Shown piece after piece: positions 1-4,780 of a stretch of 7,101 nucleotides of DNA. The position numbers and the translations under genes were made by a program. The DNA is taken from contig JAQGJZ010000082.1 of the NCBI GenBank assembly GCA_028290385.1, forward strand, positions 1 to 7,101, written 5' to 3'. Every line of letters begins with the position of its first letter. Within the stretch, counting starts at the first letter, position 1. This stretch comes from Enterovirga sp. (lineage in GTDB: Bacteria; Pseudomonadota; Alphaproteobacteria; Rhizobiales; Beijerinckiaceae). The notes beneath the pieces were generated by a model that did not search any database, had not been told where the DNA came from, and saw only the letters and a list, made by a program, of their open reading frames with translations.

Positions 1-202
1 ATCGGTCGCGCTCTGCCGCCAAGTTTCCATGTCTGACCTGGGTCGATCCACCGCGGGGACGCCGCTCTCTCCGGGACGCGCGGGCGACCTCATGCCCTGT
101 GAAGCGCCCCGATCAACCGGGAGGCGCGTTCAGCGAAACCCAGCCGCCAACCTGATGTCAGCGATGCGGATGAGGGCGAAGATCCCGGGTCCGCTCGCTT
201 CA
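1..202. other. Gene-free flank, downstream side of omp
   Basis: I see no convincing gene here. One open frame (29-310, plus) runs straight through both omp terminator hairpins, has no recognisable protein features and no good ribosome-binding site, and looks like a GC-rich artefact. The stretch contains no tRNA-like clover-leaf, no long repeat and no obvious promoter. It is probably the intergenic region between omp and a gene beyond the left edge. Confidence 0.5.
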
Positions 203-236
203 AACCAAAAGGGCCGTAGCATTGCTGCTACGGCCC
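203..236 (-). terminator. Rho-independent terminator of the outer-membrane protein gene
   Basis: Positions 211-221 and 226-236 form a perfect 11-bp inverted repeat (GGGCCGTAGCA with TGCTACGGCCC) around a 4-base loop. Read on the minus strand, the stem is followed by TTTTGGTTTG, a classic intrinsic-terminator tail. On the plus strand no T-run follows, so the terminator points away from omp, whose stop codon lies about 50 bases upstream. Confidence 0.8.
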
Positions 237-247
237 TCGGGAACCCA

Positions 248-269
248 GCCGGGGCATCGCTGCCCCGGC
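248..269 (-). repeat. Second stem-loop in the omp 3' untranslated region
   Basis: GCCGGGGCA (248-256) and TGCCCCGGC (261-269) form a perfect 9-bp stem with a 4-base loop, 18 bases after the omp stop codon and just before the T-tailed terminator hairpin. It has no T-run on the minus strand. It may act as a 3'-end stabilising hairpin for an abundant omp mRNA, or as the first half of a tandem terminator; that role is inferred. Confidence 0.55.
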
Positions 270-287
270 AAAGACTCGACGCTGGTA

Positions 288-1025
288 TCAGAGACCCAGG
301 AACGAGTTGAACTTCCAGTTCAGCTTGCCAACCACGGCGTGCGAGTCGAGCTCGACACGGACCGGCAGGGTCGCCGGAGCGGCCGCGACGTTGATCGTCT
401 TCGGGTTGTACTGGGTGTAGCGGTACTCGATGCCGAGCGACACGTTGTCCATGATCGCGTGCTCGATGCCGCCGCCGACGGTCCAGCCGTCCATGTCCGT
501 GCGGACCGAACCGGCGCCGAGGCCCAGGCCAGCTGCGCTGAAGCGGACGCTGTCGAGGTAAGCCCAACCGCCCTTCGCGTAGACAAGCGTGCGGCCGAAC
601 GCGTAGCCGATGCGGCCGGTGGCGTTGGCCGAGAAGCCGTCAGCCCGCGCCGAGACCGAACCCGCGCCGAAGCCGGGGCCCGCGAAGCTCAGGCGATTGC
701 CGTAATCCGAGTAGAACACATCGCCTTCGATACCGGCGACGATGTTGCCCCACTGCCAGTTGTAGCCGACCTGGCCACCGGCGACGAAGCCGCCGACCGA
801 AGCCCGCGCCGTGACCGGACCGCCGGCGACCGTGTTGTTGCGGAAGTCGAAGTCGCCGCCGGCAACGCCGCCGCCCTGACCACCGACATAGAAGCCCGTC
901 CAGGTGAAGACGGGAACCGGCGCCGCATAGACCGGCGGAGCCGAACGGCTCGGGAGATCCGCGGCCGTAGCAGCGGCGGAGCCGAGCGCAACGAGGGCAA
1001 CCCCCGCGAGAAGAACCTTTTTCAT
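288..1025 (-). CDS. Outer-membrane beta-barrel protein (Omp25/Omp31-like porin family)
   Basis: Predicted 245-residue secreted protein. It starts MKKVLLAGVALVALGSAAATA, a typical Sec signal peptide with a likely AXA cleavage after residue 21, followed by ADLPSRSAPPVYAAP, a mature N-terminus seen in many rhizobial Omps. FTWTGFYVGG (40-49) begins the barrel. Alternating glycine- and aromatic-rich strands follow (VGGFVAGGQVGYNWQ, GRIGYAFGRTLVYAKGGWAY, VSLGIEYRYTQY), ending in VVGKLNWKF. Such proteins sit in the outer membrane as small, probably 8-stranded barrels with structural or adhesive roles; pore function is unproven. I chose the ATG at 1025 rather than 1046 or 1031 because it directly begins the KK-hydrophobic signal peptide and has GAGTG a few bases upstream. 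Odd points: a 50-residue-spaced internal repeat (111-132 and 161-182), and six residues (NSFLGL) beyond the usual terminal aromatic. It is monocistronic, with its own terminator. Confidence 0.88.
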   Translation of the reverse strand: MKKVLLAGVALVALGSAAATAADLPSRSAPPVYAAPVPVFTWTGFYVGGQGGGVAGGDFDFRNNTVAGGPVTARASVGGFVAGGQVGYNWQWGNIVAGIEGDVFYSDYGNRLSFAGPGFGAGSVSARADGFSANATGRIGYAFGRTLVYAKGGWAYLDSVRFSAAGLGLGAGSVRTDMDGWTVGGGIEHAIMDNVSLGIEYRYTQYNPKTINVAAAPATLPVRVELDSHAVVGKLNWKFNSFLGL

Positions 1026-1058
1026 GTGCATCACTCGATGAAGCAAACTGACGAGTCA

Positions 1059-1088
1059 CGTATAGGCAAGGTTGAGCGAAACGTCTGT
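1059..1088 (-). promoter_or_regulatory. Possible sigma-70-type promoter of omp
   Basis: On the minus strand, TATACG (1064-1059) resembles a -10 element and is preceded after 18 bases by ACAGAC (1088-1083), a poor -35. It would give a leader of about 25-30 bases before the ATG at 1025. The weak -35 makes this uncertain. The right arm of an 8-bp dyad overlaps it, which would fit control by a DNA-binding protein. Confidence 0.25.
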
Positions 1089-1110
1089 GTCTCGGCAGCC
1101 ACACACAGAC
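1083..1110. repeat. 8-bp dyad upstream of omp, candidate operator
   Basis: GTCTGTGT (1083-1090) and ACACAGAC (1103-1110) are perfect inverted repeats separated by 12 bases. The centre-to-centre distance is 20 bp, about two helical turns, as for a dimeric regulator. One arm covers the candidate -35 of omp. I do not recognise the motif as a known operator. Confidence 0.35.
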
Positions 1111-1228
1111 AGGCCGCGCCCTATGGTCGTTTCCGTCCGCCGTCGAACAAACGCCCGCAGAGTCCGATCGAGCAAGAGCAGGCGATCATCTCTTGCCTGC
1201 GACACTGGGCGCGGAGGCAGAACGGCGG

Positions 1229-1243
1229 TTAAAGTCGGGTTAA
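1229..1243. promoter_or_regulatory. Putative CtrA-binding box (TTAA-N7-TTAA)
   Basis: The sequence TTAAAGTCGGGTTAA matches the two TTAA half-sites at 7-base spacing that define the binding motif of CtrA, the alphaproteobacterial cell-cycle response regulator. Read on the minus strand the second half is TTAAC, the fuller consensus. It lies about 200 bp upstream of the omp start and 265 bp upstream of the ykvA start, so its target is unclear. In GC-rich DNA a chance match is less likely than in AT-rich DNA, but a single site is not proof. Confidence 0.45.
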
Positions 1244-1327
1244 AAGCCTCGGGTGGCCTAGAAAGTACCTTTTGTACGGCCTGCAGCATTTGAACGCAGG
1301 GGACGACATCGTTAGCGGCGCTCGCGT

Positions 1328-1353
1328 CATCGCGGCGCGCTCGCGCCGCGATG
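1328..1353. repeat. 26-bp perfect GC-rich palindrome
   Basis: CATCGCGGCGCG (1328-1339) and CGCGCCGCGATG (1342-1353) are exact inverted repeats with only CT between them, so RNA from either strand would fold into an 11-bp stem with a 4-base loop. No T-run follows on either strand, so it is not a standard intrinsic terminator. It could be a structural element of a small RNA, a processing site, or a protein-binding site. Confidence 0.6.
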
Positions 1354-1456
1354 CGCAGAATCGCCACCGAACAGGGCCGCGAAATACGACGGAACCCGGC
1401 GGCGCGAGGCCCGTTAGGCTGGCGTTCGGCGGTCCTTGTGGTCCAACCGTCGCTTT

Positions 1457-1491
1457 GAACCCCGCCGGCTTCGGACGGCGGGGTTCTTGTT
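1457..1491 (+). terminator. Intrinsic terminator or attenuator just upstream of ykvA
   Basis: GAACCCCGCCG (1457-1467) pairs perfectly with CGGCGGGGTTC (1476-1486) around an 8-base loop containing TTCG. On the plus strand it continues TTGTT, so the tail reads TTCTTGTT, while on the minus strand no T-run follows. No plus-strand gene is seen upstream, and ykvA starts only 17 bases downstream, leaving no room for a full promoter between. It must either end an unannotated transcript or act as a conditional terminator in the ykvA leader. Confidence 0.6.
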
Positions 1492-1507
1492 GTCGGATGG
1501 GACCCAC

Positions 1508-1885
1508 ATGCTGAACCGGCTCAAGAGCTGGGCAAAAACCCTCAAGCGGGACATCGTCGCCCTGTGGCTGGCAGCCCGCGATCCGCGCGTTCCCTGGCAC
1601 GCGAAGCTCGTTGCCGCCGCGGTTGCCGGTTACGCGCTCAGCCCGCTCGATCTCATCCCGGATGTCATCCCGGTTCTCGGCTACCTGGACGACCTTGTCA
1701 TCGTGCCGCTCGGGATCGCGCTCGCGGTGCGACTGATACCGCCCGCTCTCATGGCGAGTTTCCGGGACGCTGCCCGCGCGCGGGAGGGTCGTCCCAAAAG
1801 CCTTGCCGGGGCGGCCGCCATCGCGGCGATCTGGGTCGGCCTGGTCATCACCCTCTGGGCATTCTGGCCGTATCGAGCGGGCTGA
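1508..1885 (+). CDS. YkvA family membrane protein (DUF1232)
   Basis: Predicted 125-residue protein. The DUF1232 signature SPLDLIPDVIPVLGYLDD (residues 45-62) sits inside a hydrophobic stretch (about 34-80), and a second membrane segment lies near the C-terminus (about 102-121). YkvA proteins are widespread small membrane proteins of unknown function, so no reaction can be given. The ATG at 1508 was chosen because GGATGGG lies 7 bases upstream and MLNRLKSWAK is a natural start; the in-frame ATG at 1436 would translate through the terminator hairpin. It is followed after 80 bases by the TPR gene (if that starts at 1966) and may be cotranscribed with it and der. No truncation or missing motif is seen. 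Confidence 0.82.
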   Translation: MLNRLKSWAKTLKRDIVALWLAARDPRVPWHAKLVAAAVAGYALSPLDLIPDVIPVLGYLDDLVIVPLGIALAVRLIPPALMASFRDAARAREGRPKSLAGAAAIAAIWVGLVITLWAFWPYRAG

Positions 1886-1965
1886 CCCGGCCGACGCCTC
1901 GCCTTCGGGGGCTCGGTATGTTAGCGACCCCCGCTCCGGGTCCCGAGCCCGCTCCCGAGACGGAC

Positions 1966-2628
1966 ATGGACGAGTTCATTCGCGAGGTCGACGAGGAGTA
2001 TCGTCGCCAGCGCATCGCAGAGATCTGGAAGCGCTACAGCGCGCTGATCGTGGGTCTGGCCTTTCTGGTCGTGGCCGGCGTCGCGGGCTGGCGCTACTGG
2101 CAGCATGTCGAGCAGCAGCGCGCCGAAGCGGCCTCGGTCCGCTACGACGCCGCGCTTCGCCTCGCACGGGACGGTAAGTCGGACGAAGCCGAGAAGGCGC
2201 TGGCCGGCATCGCGGGGGAATCCTCAGGTGGCTACCGTGTCCTCGCCCGGCTCCGGGCCGCGGCAGAAGCCGGCAAGGGCGATGCCGCCGCCGGTGCAAA
2301 GGCATTCGACACGATCGCCAACGACAACGCGGTCGAGGCACCGCTGCGCGACCTCGCGCGGCTGCGGGCGGCGATGTTGCGGCTTGAGGGCAGCGAAGCA
2401 CAGACGGCGACGGCCGACCTCGAGCGCCTTGCGAGCCCCACGGGCAACTGGCGGCACACGGCGCGCGAGATGCTTGGCCTCGCGGCCCTGAAGCGGGGCG
2501 ATTCGGACGGCGCGAGCCGCTGGTTCGACCAGATCGCCGGCGATCGCGAGACCCCCCAGGGGCTGCGCTCGCGGCTGCAAATCTACACGGCGCTCGCTGC
2601 GGGCGGCGCCGTCCAGACAACCCAGTAA
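1966..2628 (+). CDS. YfgM-like tetratricopeptide-repeat membrane protein
   Basis: Predicted 220-residue protein of the TPR_21/YfgM type. A charged cytoplasmic N-terminus ([16 protein letters not shown]) precedes one transmembrane helix ([21 protein letters not shown], in two parts about 25-45). A periplasmic region of alanine- and leucine-rich helical pairs follows (about 57-210), the degenerate TPR repeats. In E. coli, YfgM associates with the periplasmic chaperone PpiD and the Sec translocon; the same role here is inferred. The start at 1966 gives the N-terminus typical of alphaproteobacterial relatives. An in-frame ATG at 1918 with GGGGG upstream would add 16 residues rich in Pro and Ala and cannot be excluded. 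The stop lies 13 bp before der, which has a good GAAAGG site, so the two are an operon. The usual bamB neighbour is absent. Confidence 0.8.
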   Translation: MDEFIREVDEEYRRQRIAEIWKRYSALIVGLAFLVVAGVAGWRYWQHVEQQRAEAASVRYDAALRLARDGKSDEAEKALAGIAGESSGGYRVLARLRAAAEAGKGDAAAGAKAFDTIANDNAVEAPLRDLARLRAAMLRLEGSEAQTATADLERLASPTGNWRHTAREMLGLAALKRGDSDGASRWFDQIAGDRETPQGLRSRLQIYTALAAGGAVQTTQ

Positions 2629-2641
2629 GAAAGGCAGGCCG

Positions 2642-3988
2642 ATGCGGACGGTCGCGATCATCGGCCGGCCCAATGTCGGCAAGTCGACGCTGTTCAACCG
2701 GCTCGTCGGGCAGAAGCTCGCGCTGGTGGACGACCGGCCGGGCGTGACCCGGGACCGGCGCGAGGGCGAGGCGGAGCTCGGGCACCTCACCTTCCGAATC
2801 ATCGATACGGCCGGCCTCGAGGAGGCCGAGCCCGGCTCGCTCTCCGACCGCATGCGGCAGCAGACCGAGGCGGCGATCGACGAGGCCGATCTCGTTCTTT
2901 TCCTGGTCGATGCCCGGGCGGGCATTCTGCCGGCCGACCAGAGCTTCGCGGACCTCGTCCGCCGCTCCGGCAAGCCGGTGATCCTCCTGGCCAACAAGGC
3001 CGAGGGCCGGGGTGGGTTGGCGGGCGCCTACGATGCGTTCAGCCTCGGGCTCGGCGATCCCGTGCCGCTCTCGGCCGAGCACGGCGAGGGGATGGGCGAT
3101 CTGCTCGAGGCGCTCGAGCCCTTCGTCGAGGCCGAGGACGAGGATGACGAGGATGGCCCCGGCAAGCCGCTGCGGGTGGCGATCGTCGGCCGGCCGAATG
3201 CCGGAAAATCCACGCTCGTGAACCGCATGATCGGATCCGAGCGCCTGCTGACGGGCCCTGAAGCCGGGATCACCCGGGACACCATCTCGGTCGACTGGCT
3301 ATGGCGCGACCACCCGATTCGGCTCTTCGACACGGCAGGCCTGCGCAAACGGGCCCGCGTGGAGGACAAGCTCGAGAAGCTGTCCGTCGCCGATGCGCTC
3401 CGGGCGATCCGCTTCGCGGAGGTCGTAGTCGTTCTGCTGGATGCGACGATTCCGTTCGAGAAGCAGGACCTGACCATCGTGGACCTGATCGAGAGCGAGG
3501 GGCGGGCCCTCGTGATCGGCCTGAACAAATGGGACCTCGTCGCCGACAAGCCCGGGCTGCTCAAGGAATTGCGCGAGGATGCCGAGCGGCTCCTGCCGCA
3601 GGTGCGCGGCGCGCCGGTCGTGCCGCTGTCCGGACTGGCCGGGCAGGGGACCGACAAACTCATGGCGGCCGTCGTCCAGGCCGCGGAGGTCTGGAGCCGC
3701 CGCGTCTCGACAGCGCGGCTGAACGATTGGCTGGCCGAAGCGCTGTCCGCGCATGCTCCGCCGGCCGTCTCGGGCCGCCGCATCAAGATCCGCTACATGA
3801 CGCAGGTGAAGGCGCGCCCGCCGCATTTCGCGCTGTTCGGAAACCAGCTGGACGCGCTGCCGAAATCCTACACGCGCTACCTCGTGAACGGGCTGCGGGA
3901 GACCTTCGATCTCCCGGGCGTGCCGATCAGGCTGTCGCTCCGCTCGGGCACGAACCCGTTCGAGGGCAAGAAGAAGGTCTGGGACTAG
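2642..3988 (+). CDS. der: Ribosome biogenesis GTPase Der (EngA), double G-domain
   Basis: 448-residue protein with two tandem GTPase domains and a C-terminal KH-like domain, full length for the family. Domain 1 has GRPNVGKS (8-15), PGVTRDR (33-39), DTAG (55-58) and NKAE (118-121). An acidic linker follows (163-172, [10 protein letters not shown]). Domain 2 has GRPNAGKS (183-190), GITRDT (209-214), DTAG (230-233) and NKWD (295-298). The KH-like part (about 353-440) contains RIKIRYMTQ and ends in [13 protein letters not shown]. Der binds GTP and helps assemble the 50S ribosomal subunit; it is usually essential. The ATG at 2642 has GAAAGG 7 bases upstream. It lies 13 bp after the TPR gene and converges on the SDR gene with 32 bp between stops. 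The only oddity is NKAE rather than NKxD in domain 1, which I believe is common in alphaproteobacteria. Confidence 0.97.
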   Translation: MRTVAIIGRPNVGKSTLFNRLVGQKLALVDDRPGVTRDRREGEAELGHLTFRIIDTAGLEEAEPGSLSDRMRQQTEAAIDEADLVLFLVDARAGILPADQSFADLVRRSGKPVILLANKAEGRGGLAGAYDAFSLGLGDPVPLSAEHGEGMGDLLEALEPFVEAEDEDDEDGPGKPLRVAIVGRPNAGKSTLVNRMIGSERLLTGPEAGITRDTISVDWLWRDHPIRLFDTAGLRKRARVEDKLEKLSVADALRAIRFAEVVVVLLDATIPFEKQDLTIVDLIESEGRALVIGLNKWDLVADKPGLLKELREDAERLLPQVRGAPVVPLSGLAGQGTDKLMAAVVQAAEVWSRRVSTARLNDWLAEALSAHAPPAVSGRRIKIRYMTQVKARPPHFALFGNQLDALPKSYTRYLVNGLRETFDLPGVPIRLSLRSGTNPFEGKKKVWD

Positions 3989-4020
3989 CCAGGCCTGGGG
4001 CTGGCCCGGGCCTCTTCGGC

Positions 4021-4764
4021 TCAGGCCGGCATCTGCGGCGTCAGCAGCCGGTTCTGCGGGAAGTCGTAGATCTTTCCCGTCTCGGTCCAGCTCGGGGATG
4101 CGATCCGCACGATCTGCGGCGCGAGCTCCTCCGGCGTGCGCAGCGTCTCGGGATCCTCGCCGGGCATCGCGGCAGCCCGCATACGGGTCCGGAGTGGGCC
4201 GGGATTGACCAGCATCACCTTCACGGGCGTCGTCACGGTCTCGGCCGCGTAGGTCCGGGCCAGCGCCTCGACCGCGGCCTTGGAGACCGAGTAGACGCCC
4301 CAATACGCCGTGCATTTATGCGCCGCGCCGGACGACACGAAGATCGCGCGCCCCGCATCGGACCGGCGGAGCAGCGGATCCAGCGAGCGAATCAGCCGCC
4401 AATTGGCCGTGACGTTCACGGCCATCGTGCCGTCCCAGGTCTTGGGATCGTAATGCCCGAGCGGGGCGAGCCCGCCGAGGATGCCGGCATTGCCGAACAG
4501 GATGTCGAGCTTGCCCCAGCGCTCGTGGATCCCGGCGCCGAGCCGATCCAGCGCGTCGAAATCCATGAGGTCGACGGGCACAAGCGTCGCCGAGCCCCCG
4601 GCGGCGCGAATCGCATCGTCGAGTTCTTCCAGCGCGCCCTGGGTCCGGGCGAGCGCGACGACGTGCGCGCCCGCCTCGGCGAGCGCGAGCGCCGCGGCGC
4701 GGCCGATGCCGCGCGAGGCGCCGGTGACGACCGCGATGCGGCCGGCGAGTTCCTTCTCAGCCAT
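4021..4764 (-). CDS. Short-chain dehydrogenase/reductase (SDR), substrate unknown
   Basis: 247-residue classical SDR with a Rossmann fold. The cofactor motif TGASRGIG (14-21) is followed by NAG (92-94). The catalytic set is N117, S145 (in FVSSG), Y158 and K162 (YSVSK), with NPGP (187-190) after it; all key residues are present, so the enzyme should be active on NAD(P)(H). R40 after the second strand (VVALAR) hints at NADP preference, but this is inference. The start at 4764 gives MAEKELAGRIAVVTG, the usual SDR beginning; the in-frame ATG at 4920 would overlap purF by about 140 bases with an arginine- and serine-rich tail and is rejected. It lies 16 bp after purF and is likely cotranscribed with it. 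A purine-related role is not implied by sequence; the substrate cannot be told. Confidence 0.9.
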   Translation of the reverse strand: MAEKELAGRIAVVTGASRGIGRAAALALAEAGAHVVALARTQGALEELDDAIRAAGGSATLVPVDLMDFDALDRLGAGIHERWGKLDILFGNAGILGGLAPLGHYDPKTWDGTMAVNVTANWRLIRSLDPLLRRSDAGRAIFVSSGAAHKCTAYWGVYSVSKAAVEALARTYAAETVTTPVKVMLVNPGPLRTRMRAAAMPGEDPETLRTPEELAPQIVRIASPSWTETGKIYDFPQNRLLTPQMPA

Positions 4765-4780
4765 GGTCTCGGAACGGCGC

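Larger units (their letters stand above)
1026..1507. other. 482-base regulatory intergenic region between divergent omp and ykvA
   Basis: No credible protein gene lies here. Open frames such as 1056-1367 (minus) and 1272-1514 (plus) have arginine-rich, low-complexity translations and cross the hairpins. What it does hold: a possible omp promoter and an 8-bp dyad (1059-1110); two overlapping, mutually exclusive hairpins (1172-1200); a TTAA-N7-TTAA box (1229-1243); a 26-bp palindrome (1328-1353); and a plus-strand intrinsic terminator (1457-1491). GANTC sites, the CcrM methylation target, occur at 1053-1057 and 1160-1164, about as often as chance would give. A non-coding RNA on the plus strand ending at the terminator is possible, but I recognise no known RNA family. 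Confidence 0.6.

Noticed and set aside
222..1232. Long plus-strand open frame opposite omp (336 codons)
   Set aside because: It is antisense to a clear signal-peptide barrel protein, its translation is rich in Arg, Ala and Asp without any domain, and it crosses the omp promoter region. GC-rich DNA produces such frames.
1056..1367. Small minus-strand open frame in the intergenic region (103 codons)
   Set aside because: It overlaps the omp promoter region, the TTAA box and the palindrome, has no good ribosome-binding site and no recognisable motif.
1370..1456. Possible tRNA or SRP RNA in front of the plus-strand terminator
   Set aside because: There is no T-loop GGTTCRA pattern, no acceptor pairing and no SRP GGAAGGAAGCA core, so no known RNA can be named.
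1436..1507. Upstream start for ykvA adding 24 residues
   Set aside because: It would translate through the intrinsic terminator hairpin, and the added residues do not resemble the family; the ATG at 1508 fits better.
1976..3082. Minus-strand open frame opposite TPR and der (368 codons)
   Set aside because: It is antisense to two well-supported genes, has an Arg/Pro/Ser-rich C-terminal half, and matches no family I recognise.
3989..4020. GC-rich self-complementary segment between the convergent der and SDR stops
   Set aside because: Only short, imperfect stems can be drawn and no T-run follows on either strand, so I do not call a terminator.
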